A DNA stretch of 64,000 bases from Purpureocillium takamizusanense (GCF_022605165.1 NC_063068.1:2046001-2110000), one strand, 5' to 3'; numbered from the stretch's first letter, positions 33,791 to 47,873 are shown. The notes: a model not told the origin generated them from the sequence alone. Numbers and translations: made by a program.

Positions 33791-36700
33791 ATCACAGATG
33801 AGCGGCTGGCGGCCCACGAGGGAGGAGCAAAGCCATGTTGCATGCCATGCTGGCGGGGTAGTTGTGGGACGGATCGTACCAGATTGCGTGTGGAGTGTGT
33901 ATACTTCGTATGTGTGTGGCGCAGGCGCAAGGAGCTGATATGTGCTTCGTATGGATGGATGGAGAGAAGAGCGCAAAATATAATTGTACGTTGTGGTCGT
34001 CGATTTGAGGGAGCCGCTGACATTAGCGAAAGGGTCGACCGTGATTTGGGTGCTAGGGTACGACAAAGGCGTCTTCCAAGGTCGTGTTTGAGCGTGGAAG
34101 TGCCGTTGTCGAGCCGCCGTCAAGTTGAAACACCTGTGGACCGCGCGCTGCAGCCTGTCCTGTGTGGCACGCATGGTCCCGTGAGATTTCTTCTGCCGTC
34201 TGGCCTCTCAAGCGCAAACAAGAACGATAGCGCTCAGATTTGAAGGGAGACCGTCGTTACCGAGACTCGCAGCCCCGCCGCGATCAAAGATGGACAAGAG
34301 CAGGTATCATCCGCCGTGGAGTGAAGCCATGCATGGGCTGTTGCTGTTGAGTCTCGCCGATGAGAGAAAGACATAGCCCACACCTGGACACACGGCCCGG
34401 AGTTGACGGGATTTTAGACGTTTTAACTCCAGACTCGCCGTGCTCTCTCCACGCGCAGCATTTGAAGGGAGCCCAACGCGGGCTCAACTCGGATGCGCGG
34501 AAAGCATGGAGTTGTTGGCCATGACCATGGTATCGATGCTGCTGTTTCCTTGTGCGGCGTGCATATGGGTCGTACGTGCCTCGCCATGATCGACCGGTCC
34601 CAGAGCTGAGATGCTACCCTGACACGGGGGCAGGCATGGCGATGGCACGACCTGACAGACGGTAAACCGTAGAGTTTGGCATGGTCCAATGACGCGATCC
34701 AGCACCGATGTTTCCCTGCCAATGGCACTCTGTCTGACGGACAATAACCCCGAGGGCAGTTTTATTCCAGGACCAGACTGATAAGATTCGATTTGGTAGT
34801 GCTGAGATGGCCGGGCATATGCAGCAGGTATTTTGCGAAAAAGGGTGGACTCAGTGCACTTTATGGCAGCCTTACGAGGCATATTGAAACGGATTCGCGC
34901 GGCAATGTATGGTCGGTCCTACGCACGCCAAGCGCATGGTCTCCTGCTGCTGTGCGACGCCTCATTGCTGCTGCAGCTTTGTGACAACCGCCCTCGCCTT
35001 CTCTGCGCTGGGCTCGTTAAGGCTCGTCCCGGGTAGCTGAACGGGCTATGTTTTGCTCGCGAGTTTGCTTTCGCATTGCGTACACGCGAGGAATGCCGTA
35101 GCTGTCGATGAGCCGTGGTTTGTTGGCAAGGGTAACGCAGATTCGCATAAGCGCGGCGCTTTAAATCGTACACATGGTGTACGACCGACATAATGTTGCC
35201 GATGTTAGGTTGGCCGTGGCCGAGTTCCTTTTTTCTTGTTGCCCTTGGGCTGTTGATCCCGCTGCTCTGGGTCTCTGGTACATGCTTGTGCCGGGGTCCA
35301 TGTCGTTGTCGCCCGCCTTTTACCAGGGGGGCCCTCATCCAGCTTGGCGGCAAGGTCGCCCACTGCTCCTTGCACGCTGCTCCATCGTTCTGGAATTGAC
35401 GGCCCCATCTCAGCCAGGGTCAACTTCGCCTGGAGGCGCGGATTCAGTGGGAGTCTCGAGTTGAGATACCCGGTGTAAGGCGATACAGTAAGGGGAGGAC
35501 TCATGCCCGTGATGCGACGTAGCCCAGCGTACTAGTACTCTCACTTGGTCCTGGTGAAGTGCAGGCCTGTCAGTGCCATTCTGGGGCTCAGGGAGGGGGT
35601 GGCCAAGTGCCCGCTTCGCAAGTGAGACAGGAATTGGATGTAGGGGCCAGGCCTCGTTCCGTTTTGGCACGACTGCGGCTGACCCCATCCCATGGCCCTT
35701 GGCCGCCACCGGTCTCCGCAGCGCTGGATGCCTGGGCCCTGCGTCGCCGTCTGACACGTCTCTGTCTGTCTGTCTGCATGCCTTGCGGCTGTTGTTGTGC
35801 AACGCGACGAAAGGCCTGACAGAGTATCCGGGACAGTTGTGAAAGCATCTACGCATACGGAAATGCCAGCTTGAACTCCCCCCACATGGAGCAAACAGGC
35901 TGTGTCGTCGTCTAGCCGTTCGTTCGTGCAGCGCCTTTGACTGCTGTCGAGGCTCGGTTCGCGGGAGGCGCGGGGCGATTTGTCTCGTCTGGCCTGTCGG
36001 CGGTCAAACCGTGTCACTGATTCGTCCCCCCCCCCCATGACGGGCACCCAACACCGCGGCACACCAAATGACGGGGACCAACCAGACGCGCAGGGGGTCG
36101 CTGCCTTTCGACGAGAAGGGAAGCCTAAATAACGCCACGATGCGCATCTGCTTGCTTCCGGGAGAGACGAAGCGGCGGGTGCGAGCCACGTCCAGGCATT
36201 CACGCATGTGCGCTTGTGCATGTCCAGAGGTACAGCATGTGGTTGGCGCGGAGAAGAAATGCACGATGCTGAGGCAACGAAATGAAAGTATGTGCGTACC
36301 TGTTGCTGGAGGCAATGGTGCGTTGGAGAGAGCGTGAGCCACCCCTGGATGCGGCCAGCGCCCTGTCACCTGGAGTCGGAGGAGAGAGACGATCGACATG
36401 AGTCTCCATGGCAGAAGCCACGACGCGGCTTCTCGAAACGACAGCGAGCAGGAGGAGGAGGCGGTGGCAAGTGCGGCCGACGACAAGGTAGCGTGTAGTA
36501 GGTACGTACCACGCTCCATTGCTCCAGAATCACTAAGGCAAGGTACAGGTCGGTACGGTACTAACACAGGGTAGTAGTACAAGGGAACTGTCCCCTGCCT
36601 TGCATGCCGGAAGATCTGGCAAATACCACGAACAGTTTTTCCAGTTACCACCAAGGCAAGGCATTGAGGCAGACCCAGCACCACATATTACGAGAAATTA

Positions 36701-36934
36701 CCTACAGGCGAGGGAGGTCGTGTCAGGCAAGGGCTGCTGCAAAAACCCGGAAAATAAAAGTACGAGAAGCTCGTGCCTCGCCTGCGGCGGAAGGGCCACG
36801 TACCTGCGACGGCAGGGACTTGTCATAAAACTACCAGGTGGGGTTAGAGGATGAGTTCAGGTCGTCAGGGCGGGCAGCGGCCAAGGAGCTGTGCGCAGGT
36901 ATAGATGCGCCTCCTGCCCAGGCCTTGTCAAGGG

Positions 36935-36960
36935 TGATGATGATGATGATGATGATGATA
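36935..36960 (+). repeat. GAT trinucleotide array
   Basis: About eight GAT units, followed after 35 bases by a second, degenerate GAT/GAC stretch (about 36999-37038). Confidence 0.8.
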
Positions 36961-37149
36961 ATGGAGTCCACGATGGAGACGATACTGATTCATCATGAGT
37001 CTGACGATGACGATGGCGATGACAATGATGACGATGGAGAACTGGTTCTCCTCGCCTTCCCTGGCAGTCCCGTGCTTCATGTCGGAGGTTCTTGCGAGCG
37101 ACAGACCTGCGCTTGCATTCTCGCGTTGACCGAACTGCAAGGCATTAAA

Positions 37150-37380
37150 GAACACCTACCAACGTAGTTACTAGGTACCTAGAAAACAGGCTCAAGGGGA
37201 TAGAGTTCGTGCATCCTAAGTCTAGCTGGTGGTACGTCGTACTGGTGGAAGTGGACGGTGCCTTGTACCTGGACTTCCACACTGTCGGTACTAATGTTCC
37301 TTTAGTACTAAGGTACCTTATCTCATATACCTAAAGTAGGTACCAGCCTACCTTACCTAGGTAAGTACTGAGGCAAGCTG
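37150..37380. repeat. GTACC/TAGTAC motif cluster
   Basis: Dense overlapping short palindromes, for example TTTAGTACTAAGGTACC and TTACCTAGGTAAGTACTG, within about 230 bases. Same family as the clusters near 19.3, 37.7, 42.2 and 50.3 kb. Confidence 0.65.
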
Positions 37381-37639
37381 GCCCTCGAATCGAGGCCGCT
37401 CATTGAGGTGCTGGGCGCCCGCCAGCTCACCCAACATCAGATTTCCCCCAACGCGGCAGTCGCAAACGCTACTAAAGTAGGTAGTAATAACCTTGAGCCA
37501 CGAAGGTCACTACAGGGCCGTACGGCTGGATCAGGCATGGAAGAACAGGTTCAGTGCGTCTTGCGCCTGCATCCAAGCACGAACCACCGGGGTCGCAGTG
37601 GAGGCAAGAGGAAGGCAAGGCAACCAAACTCCTGTCCCG

Positions 37640-37782
37640 GTACCTCTTTAGGCCAGGTACCTCTTCCTGGGCACAGGGCACTTCTTGTACAATCATCAGT
37701 AAGGTACTTTGCCTAAGGTACTAAGTACCTAAGGCACCTACCTGCCTTCAATTAGTACTACCTAGTACCTCTAAAGCATCAA
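37640..37782. repeat. GTACC/TAGTAC motif cluster
   Basis: Repeated GGTACCT, AAGGTACTAAGTACC and TTAGTACTACCTAGTACC elements on both strands. No open frame or RNA gene recognised inside. Confidence 0.65.
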
Positions 37783-40544
37783 GTGGCAGCTTTCGAATTG
37801 TTCTGCCCTACCCCGTGCAAGCTCGGGCGTTTCACCACTGCAACTCGAGAAACAAAAGGCATCTCTTGTGGTGCGTGCGTCCGAGTCTTGACCCGCGACT
37901 CCGCTACAGACATGCTACCTGCTGCCAAGCACGTGGTGGATTCCCTCCAACGGATGGATGGTGTCGCCGTGCAAGGTACGTTCACGCTACTTGTATTTGG
38001 CTCCAAGGCATGCCTGCCCTCTCAGCTGTCTGTCCCGCCCCGTCCCATCGTGTCGTCGTCGTTCGACAACGGAACAGGGTGTTGCCTGCTCGCCGTTCGG
38101 CCAGCTGGGGACCCCTCGCCCCTCTGAGCTGCCAACTCGAGGCAACCCGAAACGACCTCAATGGCATCAAGTTATCGCCAGCTGTCGCCGCGCTCTCACT
38201 AACTTAGCAAGAGTTGCGCTATTCCGAGACTCGAGCCTACGAGTGCTGCAGACGCCACCATCCGCCTGACTGGGGCGGGGCCGCACCTCGCCCTCGGTCT
38301 GTGGCTTCATTCTTCGCCAAGCAACGGCCAGTAATAAGGAGGGCCATCGGCTCGCTGCGAACCGCGCCCGCCCGCGAAGCAAAGCAACGCTTCTGGTGTT
38401 TCTTGGGACCACTCCTAGAGAGGGCGAGACCATCCAGGAGCTTTGCCGCTTCTCTCTCCCATCAGGCTCAGCATACCGACCAGCCGACATGGGACGTTTT
38501 TGCTTTGCTGGTCACGCGTGCTGTGACGCCCGGAACAGACCATCACTGCCAGCACAAGGCACGCTCACAAGTCACCACAGGCACGCTGGCCAACGATTAG
38601 TTGGGGGGTCGACTGACTGGCTTCCGCTGGACAAGGGGGGCCGGCGGGGCTCTGCCATCCATGCGAGTCTGTTGCGCTAGACATGGGTATCCCAGATCGG
38701 GGCCGGCAAGGGAGCGAAAGCCCTGGGCCTGGCGCAAGGGGACCGACACCCAATTGCTCGTCTGTGTGCGTCTCGTCTCTTGCTGCGACAACTGTTCCTG
38801 CTTGCCACGTTCGCTCGACTCCCCTTTGAGTCGAGTCGTCGACGGTGGCAAAGCGCTGCTCGAGGAGGCACTCGCTGAAGGCTGCATTGCGGAGGAGGGT
38901 TTCGCGGGTGTCGCAGCCGAACAGCAGAGCACAGAAGGAAAAGATGCAGCCTCCCGAGCACGTCAAGCAAGCCAGCCAGCTGTCAGTCATCGCCCATGCA
39001 CTCGGCTCTCTTCCGCACAAGTAGCAGGTGGTGATCTACAGGGCGAGTGGCCCCAATCCCGGCCACACTGCTAACACCTGGGAGACAATCATTGGTGATG
39101 CTCGATTCGTTCCATGGTCCGTCTCCCTTGGGGAAAGCAGTTGGCAAATGCGCAAAGGGGCGACAGTGGGTGCCCGGGACTGGGAGGGCGTTGAAGGGAC
39201 GAGTATGGATGTTCGCCAAGTACCAGGGACGCCGGCAAACGGCGCGTGGCACACCCTGCACGACAGCTGTCCGATCATATTCATAGTAGTGCGCGATGTG
39301 TTGATGTGCGATGCGATGCGATGCGACGCGACGTGATGCGACGAGGTACATGGCGACATGCCACGATGCTGCGATGGGTGCGAGCGCTGACCAGCAGGAG
39401 ACGAGGCCAACGACAGCAGGAACGCACGACCTACTCTCACCAAGCCTTTCTCCCTTTATTATTCTTTCAGTATCCATCCGGTGGGCAACCCGGGTGCGGT
39501 TCGCCGGCCGGGGTTCACCCCGCCCCAGGCTGAGGCTGACTTGAAGCTTTCCTAGCGGAGCAAGCGAATTGGCTCACAACGGAGGGCGGCGACGTTCGTA
39601 CCAGGCGCTCTCGGCGCGCGGCCACGGCCTGGCAAGTGTTGACGACGACGTACGATCGACGTCGGCGGACGCACCGACCGAATTGTCATTGACGACAGGA
39701 TGTGCATGGCATGGAAGCCAGCCGTGGGCTGGATGGCCCGGCTGCATCACGGGGGCGAGGCACCCGCCCAGGGGGGGTGGCAGGCTGAGGTGGAAGCCAA
39801 ACCCCTGTCACAGAGTTGCTCGACTGCCGTTGTACCGCAGGGGTCCGCTACTATCGTGTCACTGGTGGCGCTGCGCGTGCTGCTGTTAACGCATGACGAG
39901 CGGGGGACCAGGTGGTGTGGGAGGACCAAAAACGCAAACCGGATCCACGACAAGGCCCCGCCCCGCCCACGCAACGCAGCCACAGCATCCATCCACACCA
40001 CACCGCACCGCGCCATCCACACCACCAGAAGCAGAAGGGCAGCAGCACCACGTCCTAGTTGCGAGGCCGCAGCCATGAGCCCGGGCGTTGCATGGAACCC
40101 CAACGGGAGCCTCTGCCACGGCGGTGCCTGACGAGGGACCAAGGCACCAGAGGCCGTATTGCTGCACACAGAAGCCCACGGGAGAAGCAGCCACTCGAAG
40201 AAGCACCAGAAGGAAGCTCAGCGCACGCGGAACCAGCCAGCCAGCAAGCCAGCCGGATGGCGGCGTGCACGGCACGGTACTGGAGGCGAGGCGGTCCATT
40301 TTGAGGCGGCCGCTGCCTTCTGTGGGACACGAAGCGCGCGCACACGGGACCCTGCCCTCGTGGTAACAGAGCCTACCTATCGACATACTTTGTGGTTGGT
40401 TTCCCAAATGAACATTCGGTTTCGGTGCTCATCCGTCGGCGCCAACTCCTTATGGTCAGCCTGGGTCACCGACCGGCGCTCCAGCTCCACGAAGGCGGAG
40501 ATAGTGATGCGGAGGCAAGTGAACCGGCGCCCGCTTGTGCTCTT

Positions 40545-40546
40545 TG

Positions 40547-40590
<44 letters not shown>

Positions 40591-40592
40591 CA
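40545..40592 (+). repeat. (TGCC)12 tetranucleotide array
   Basis: About twelve tandem TGCC units without interruption, one of the longest perfect tetranucleotide arrays in the window. Confidence 0.85.
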
Positions 40593-40918
40593 GAGCTGAG
40601 GCTGCGAAGAAGCGCCGTGGGCAATCGTCAATGACATATTGCCACCGCCCGCTCCTGGCGCTGCCGCTCTCCCTCGCTAGGCTCACCCCCCTTTTTCAGG
40701 TTCTCTGGGGCCATCGCGACGGGCCAAGGGGGAGCGCCAGTGTACCAGTCGGGGCCCGCGTACCGTGCCTTTGGGGACCTCGCTGCTGTGCGGCACGAAG
40801 CGCCTTACTCGCGGGATGCTGCTGAGCAAGCACATGCAGTCAAGTAGGCCCTGTGAGCAGATTGACGAGCTTCTTTCACCTCACCTCTGTTTCTGCGAAT
40901 TCCAACAAAAGTCCAGGA

Positions 40919-40940
40919 TGGTGGTGGTGGTGGTGGTGGG
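40919..40940 (+). repeat. GGT trinucleotide array
   Basis: About seven GGT units in noncoding sequence. Confidence 0.7.
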
Positions 40941-42174
40941 GATGGCGGCCTGTTTGGAGAGAAGAGGCCCTCGGCGGCATGCCCGTGCCCGCCCTATCAG
41001 GCACCGCACGCTCGCTCACTCGCATCGCCGGCATCAGCACTGCCAGCACGCAGCGAAAAGGAGATCAGAGCGTCAAACAATCAATACTTCCACGCAGCAG
41101 CTTGCTCCAGCACACGTCCTCGCGCCACGGTCGACGCAACACAGGCTTGGCTTGGCTTGGGTAGAGGCATTTCCTGAGCCCATGTCCCTTTCTTCGTTTG
41201 TTCATCAACAGCGAGTTCCTGGCCGTGGTGAAATAATAAATGCCTGCGTGGGCACGGTTTGCGTTTCAGCCAACCTGACCTTGAACCGCCAGACGGACCG
41301 GGAGCTGGCTGGATGCGATCAGGCTCTGGACGCGGCGCCTGTTGCGCCAACCCCCCCCCCCACACCCGGGCTCATACATGCTCCGACTCTCCCCCCCTCC
41401 CCTCCTCACCTCACGTTTGTTTCCCATCCATCCATCCACCCACCCACACATCCCATCCAGCCCTCCTACGCACCCCAATCACGGGGCGGCCTGCCCTCGC
41501 ACCTGGCGGGCAGAACCTTACTGCCCGTACCCAACCACGGCGTCCAACTAGACCGCTGCTCGACCGGTACCTACCTTGCCCTTGCCTGGAGTCCTTCTTG
41601 CCAGCGCATACTGAGGGAGAGGAGGAGAGGCTCCGGTATGTCAGGAAGTTGCTCGACGTAGGGTCGGGTTTGGAGCTCGGATACCTACCTAGCACTTGAA
41701 CGTATGTACGTACTTGCAGCAGGTACATGGGCATGTAGACGAGAGCAACAAGCAAGGGAAGAAAAAAGACCCAAGGCAGAGCAGCAGGGGTAAAGGTGCA
41801 AGCATTCACACACCACGCCCGGCATGTGTCGAGCTTGTCCACACTTACTCGTACACGGGCACCCTTGATGGAGCCTTGTGGTGTGTCAAGGTAGGGTATG
41901 GACGAAGGATATACCTTGGTGGCAAGGCTCGACAGGCTGGCAGCCGGGCGGGACTGGTCTTGCTTGTCGGCCCGGGTCCATGTTCGGAGAAGAGGCGTTG
42001 TTGTTGTCGTCGTTGCTGAGGATGCTTGATGGCTCCCTTGATAAGGCGAGCGACCATGGCTGCCCAGGTGCCTGCGGCCTTGCGCAGAGATGGGAGGTGG
42101 GCGAGGGACCTACCGCAGCCCATCTCGTCTTTCCCCCAGTTGGGCTGGCTCCATCGTTCGGTACTACCGAGGGG

Positions 42175-42460
42175 CACTAAAGTTGTACTTTGAGCGTACT
42201 AAGGTAGCGGTAGGTAGACAGCACCGGCCCGGCTGAGGTTCTCAAACCTGGCGGCAGTCGTAGTTAGGGCCACGGCCGACTTCAATGTTGTTGCGGCTCA
42301 GCTGCTCTGGAGGTTGGGTTCTGGCAAGGCAGCATCCTCATCATCATCACCATTCACTCAATCTGCAGTGGGCGTTGGGCGAACCGTGGTGTCAATTCCA
42401 TGTCTAGATTGTTTTAGTAGTACCTTAAGAGTAGTACCACCTAAGGACTACTAGATGGGC
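42175..42460. repeat. GTAC-type motif cluster
   Basis: Two patches (42178-42220 and 42413-42455) of elements such as GTACTAAGGTAG and AGTAGTACCTTAAGAGTAG. Upstream of the pyrimidine-rich Mediator gene promoter. Confidence 0.55.
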
Positions 42461-42619
42461 CAGGGCAGCGGCAGCGGCAGAAGAATTTGGATGGAGCAGG
42501 TCTTGTTCGGGGGTCACCCACCAGCCAAGCCCAGCCCAGCTCAGCCCACTACCACGGGTGAGGATGCCCGAGGGTAGGTGGTACCTTGCTAGGCTTGGCC
42601 TTGGCCTTATACTCGTAGG

Positions 42620-43650
42620 TGCCGTGCCCTGCCGTGCCCTGCCTGGCCCTGCTCGACCGAGCGTGGCCCAGCCCCAGCGGCAGCGCCTCCCGTACTAGAC
42701 GACGGGCACCTCACAAGCCGACCCTGCGGGCACCCACCCGTAGGAACGGCACCGCTAGCGGCATCACCAGCGGCAGCAGACCCATCATCTACCCAAGCAC
42801 GGGCATCTGTCTACCTACCTTGCCATCACCGCCGTCAGCAACTCCCATGGACTCCACACGCCCACTGCTCGCAGGGCCACCACCTCATATCTTGGTAGAT
42901 GCCTCCACTGCCACCCATCAACCACCACCCGACCCAGTCGAGCGCAGCGGCACCACCACCATCCCCATCCGCCCACCACTCACCCTCACTCCAGCGACAC
43001 CTGGTCCCGGGGCTCCACTGGGCCCTGGCTTGCCTTGACCACCACCACCACCACCACCCACCACCCACCACACCACCCCCCCGGCCACCGTCCCGCTCCA
43101 CCGCCCGGGTCCCTCACCTCTGCTCTCGCTCTCCCATCCATTCTTCCTCCCGCCCACTCCACTCTCTTCCTCGCCTTGTCTTAGGCGCGCCCGCACCTCT
43201 CTCTCTGCTACCATCGTCTTTCCCTCACAACCACCACCACCCGCCAGCCGAGCGAGTCGCCTTCTGCCGCCTCATCTCGCTTTCCCTCTCTCCCGTCCCC
43301 TACCAGCCGGCACCGCTTCTCTCCGCCCGACGTGCACGCACTCGACGACACTTTCGTTTCACATCGCCGTCACCGTTTCCTCGAACCCGGCCCCCCCCAT
43401 TCTAGCGCCCTCTCGTTGGCGACCTGCCCACCGCCCAGGCGCTCCCCCGGCTCGAGCCATTCCGCAACCCAACGGGAGACCATCACAGGCTCGGCCACCA
43501 CAACAAGACATCACGACCGACGCCGTCCCGCCCGCCCGCCCGCCCGCCGGCGCCTTCTGCTGCGCAAGCCCGCTGCACTTCGATTTCTGCTGCGTGCCGG
43601 ATGCTGTCGATTACCAGGTGCGGACTCCAATCCTCCTCATCTTGGCGGCT
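42620..43650 (+). promoter_or_regulatory. pyrimidine-rich promoter/leader region of MED15
   Basis: The + strand is strongly C/T-rich over about a kilobase and includes a CAC trinucleotide array (about 43038-43080). Pyrimidine-rich tracts before the start codon are common in highly expressed or long-leader fungal genes. A proline-rich open frame here is a by-product of the composition. Confidence 0.4.
43038..43080 (+). repeat. CAC/CCA trinucleotide array
   Basis: CCA/CAC repeats interrupted by extra C, within a long pyrimidine-rich stretch. Confidence 0.75.
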
Positions 43651-44250
43651 GAGGCGACAATGAATGGGACGCTGAGCGACTGAATACCCTCGCACAATAG
43701 ATCGTTTCACATTGGCTCATCGGGCACCGCCGCCGCACCCTCCGCGACGTTCCTGCAACGAAACCATCGTCCACTGGCCTCAACTGTTCCCGGCTGTTGC
43801 TCTACGCCTGTCACGCCAACACGGCACTGATCTCGCGTCGTCCTGCCCGACTGCCGCCCAGCTCCCCCAGCCTGTGCCGAAGTGCACGCCACCCCAGGTC
43901 GCTCGCAGCTCAAGGCAGGCCTCTTGCATAGGGTTGGATCAGGGAGCAGAGGCAAAGACAACGGCTTTCATGGACGATACGTCGCGACTCTAGGCTATTC
44001 GGCTGATCTTCTCGCCGCCCGTGAAAACGTGCCGGCTGTTCACAACGCTTACGCTTTCCCCGTCTCCCATCGTCGCTTCCGTTTTCCACGTCCGAGCCTC
44101 TGGCTTGTTCGTCTGACCCGAGCGGCACTACTGCGCCGTCTTTGTGCACGGCACACTGCGCCTCTAATCAACCACGACAGTTTCTTCGACGCATAGGCCG
44201 CCGCAAAAGCCACTCGCCGGGCATAACGTCCGTTTCGGACCAGCGCGGCC

Positions 44251-47200
44251 ATGGCCGCCAACATGCAGCACATGGCTGGCGTTGGCCAGATGGGCATGCC
44301 GCAGCAAATGCGGAAGCCTACAACTACGCATCAACTCCAGCAATACGTCTATCAACAGATTCTCTCCCGCTCACAAGGACATGGTGGTATGGCATGGCAC
44401 GCAAATATCAACCTTAGCGATCGCATGGGCAAGACCATGGAGCTGTGCGTATTCTTCCAGAACAAGCGGCTGCTCGGGGCTTTCTGGCTAACTGTCTGAA
44501 GCATTTCCAACATCACGCTGGCCGTCAACAACGGCGACCCCCAGCAGGCTGCCATTATGGCCTGCAAGTTTGAGGAGGACACTTTCAAGTCCGCAACAAG
44601 CAAGGTATGAATGCTGCTACTTCCTTTTCCCTGCTGCCCTACTTCGTCGCTGCGCTTGTGGCGTGCCGTCTAACCTTATGTCTGTTTTTTTCCTGCAGGA
44701 GATGTACGACTCAAACATGAATGGCAAGATCATGGAGTTCTTCAAGAAACGCCAGGAAAACGAGCCGAATCTCCAAAACTCTCTCAACGCCCAGGCACAA
44801 GCTGCACAAGCCGCCCAGGCCCAGGCTATGATGAACATGCAGGCGCAAATGGGTCGGGGCATGGGCCAGAACCCCCAGCAAGGCTTTCAGCACCTCCAGC
44901 ACCAAATGCAAGCGTCTCAAATACCTCAGCAGGTCCAGCAACAACAAGCTCAACAACAGCAGATGGGGATGGCAATGGGTATGCAAGCGGGCCGTGGGGG
45001 CATGCCGAACCAGCAGGGCATGGGTATGCCGCCGAATCGACCACAACCTCAGGTTATCGCGGCGGAAATGTCTCGGCTTGCTCAAGCCGACAAGGCCAAG
45101 GTCATGGATCTTGCGGCGAAGCTCATGTCCCAGACTCCAGAGCCGCAAAAAGCGAACACGCGGATGCAGCTGCAGCAGAGGCTGGCACCACAGCAGCTGG
45201 CCGACCTTCAATCTCAGGGCAAGGATCCGCTGTTGTGGTTTTTCCAGACACAGGCGTTCCACATGCTCAAGAACAATATGAACCGCCTGCAGCAGCAGGG
45301 CGGACCCCCGGGTCAGAATGCCAACCAAGCCGCCATTATGCAGCAGCAGCGCAGCCAACAGTCCCTCCAGCAGCAGCGCCAGGGCATGCTGAACGCAGGC
45401 GTGGGCCAGTCCTCGGACTTCTCGCAGTTCCCTCCCGGCATGGACAGCATCAAGGACCAGCAGATGACTGGTCTAATGGCACAGCAAGCCGGGCAAATGG
45501 TGGTCCCTGCCAGCGGAGCCGGCCCTCGAAACCCGACGCCGCAGCCGGCAAACCAGGCCCTGGCTGGTCAGCCCGGGCCGAACCAGACTCCGCGACAGGC
45601 TCCCCCACAACAGCAACAGCACATGCAACAGCAACAGCAGGGCGCGAATCTTCAGCAAATGAAGATGAACCAGGCCCAGCAGTCCCAGGCCCAGCTTCAG
45701 TTGAAGCAGATGCAAGGCCAGAACGGCATGATGGGTGGAGTTGGTCCTTCACAGAGCCCCGCCATGAACACTCTTAACACGCCCGTATCGCGCCCGCCGG
45801 GAGGCGTCAACAGCGGCATGGGCCAGGGCATGGGCCAAGGCGGGATGCAGTTTGGCGATCAGCGGTTCAACCAGGGAATACAGCGACCGAACAGCCAGGC
45901 CTTCCAGAACATGCTCGCCAGCATGACGCCCGACCAGAGATCAGCTCTCCATGGACTCGCTCCCGACAAGCTTAACGACGTCATGCGACGGTGGCAGAGC
46001 ACGCGGCAGGAACAGATGGCGATGAACGCCGGTCAGATGAACCCCCAGAACCGCCCACCGAACCAGTTCGGCGGTCAGATGAACATGAACATGGGCATGG
46101 TCGGCGCCCAAGGCCCACAAGTTATGCAGCAGCAGCTGCCAAACGGGCCAGGCAACGCGAGCCTACAACAGCAGCAGATGCAGATGCCCCGGATGCCCAT
46201 GCAGAACACGCAGGCACAGATGATGATGGATCAGATGGAGCTTCCGGCGCAAGTCCACGCCCAGATTGCCCAGCTGCCTATCGAAGTCAAGAAGTGGAGG
46301 GATCTGAAGATTTGGCTCAGCCAAAATAACACGCTGCCGCAAAATGTCAAGGGCCAGCTCAGTGCTCTACAGCAGAAACAGTTCCAGATTCTCATGCAGA
46401 GACGGGCCTCGATGCAGCAAGCCGGGCAGACCCCCGGTATGAACCCGATGGCGGGCGCGATGCCTGGTCAAATGCCGAATCAGCAGCAACAACAGCAACA
46501 GCAACAGCAACAACAACAACAGCAGCAGCAGCAGCAACAACAACAACAACAACAACAACAACATCAGCAGCAAATGGCTATGCAACGTCCGATGAACAGT
46601 ATTCCGCCACAAGTGCTTCAAGTGACGCCGCAGGAGCTTATGCAGATTCGGGCGCAGAGGCCTAACCTGTCCAACCTGCCTGACGAGCAGCTGCGTGCCA
46701 TGCTGTTGCACATGAAGCGAACGTCTTGGGCACAGTCACAACAGTCACAGCAGCAGTTGAGGGCTCAACAAGCACAGGCACAGGCCCAGGCTCAAGCCCA
46801 GGCGCAAGCACAGGCACAGGCTCAAGGCCAGCAGACTACGCCAGGCCAGATGCCTGGTGCCCCCCCGGCGCCGGTCCCGATGCAACCAACACAGTCGGCG
46901 CAGCAGCAAAACCGCACGCCACAACCGCAAAACCAGGCCGGACCGAATGGTGCCATGAGGCAGACAGCCGCAATGACGCAGGCAGGCGCTCAGAGGCAGC
47001 AGCAAGGGCAGGCCACTGAGCAGGCACGCAACAACCGGCCCGCGCCGGCCAAGAACAACCTGAAGCGACCGAGCACCGACGACGCTGCGGACAACGTGGA
47101 GCCATCGAACTCTGCCGCTTCCGGGCTTCCGCGGCCGCCGTCTCAACCCAACCAGCAGCAGCAGGGCTCCAAGGGCCCGGCATTAACGGCACAACAGGTA

Positions 47201-47783
47201 GCCGCCATGCCACCGGCGCAGCGGGCCAAATACGAGCAGTATAGGAAGATGCAGCTGGCTGGACAGGGCCAGCAGGCCGCGGCCTTGATTCAGCAGCAGG
47301 CTGCCCCGGAAGGTGTCAACCGTCTAAGGCAATTCAGTGCAGAGGAGATGCGTGCTTTTAGGGAACAGCCAGCTTCCGAGATCGCCATGAGCCCGCAGGA
47401 GCGCAGCGAAACTGCCGCCAAGCTGCAACGAATCGCGGGTGACATGACCAAGGTCGGTCGCGGACTCACCAAGTGGTATTCAATTACGCGAGATGATGTG
47501 CGCGCCAAGATGTTCTTCAGAACGGTGAGTAGCCCCCTCTTCCCCCAGCAGATTGGACTTGCGTAGCTAAAACTTCGTTTCAGCGACTTCGTATCATGAG
47601 CCAATTCTCCGACGGCGATCACATGCAGGTGCTCAAGGACAAGTTCACCATCCGATCGTCCGAAGTGGACCAGGCTCGGTCCATGTTGGAAAGCATGGCC
47701 AAGGACCTCGCAGCGAGCATGATGAGAAGCGGACACATGAAAGCTTCCGGGCAGGGACCTGCGCCTGCCGCCACGCCAACCCC

Positions 47784-47873
<90 letters not shown>

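Larger units (their letters stand above)
31262..44250. other. 13-kb gene-poor region with microsatellites
   Basis: No supportable gene in about 13 kb. Many open frames of 100-230 codons exist, but they overlap in several frames and carry Cys/Arg/His/Pro-biased sequence without known domains. The region holds tandem GCAG, GTAG, TGCC, GGT, GAT and CAC arrays (listed separately), CA-rich sequence and several GTAC-type motif clusters. The final 1.6 kb (about 42620-44250) is strongly pyrimidine-rich and is probably promoter and leader of the Mediator gene. Confidence 0.55.

Noticed and set aside
42899..43405. 168-codon proline/histidine-rich plus-strand frame
   Set aside because: Produced by CAC and CCA repeats in the pyrimidine-rich MED15 upstream region.
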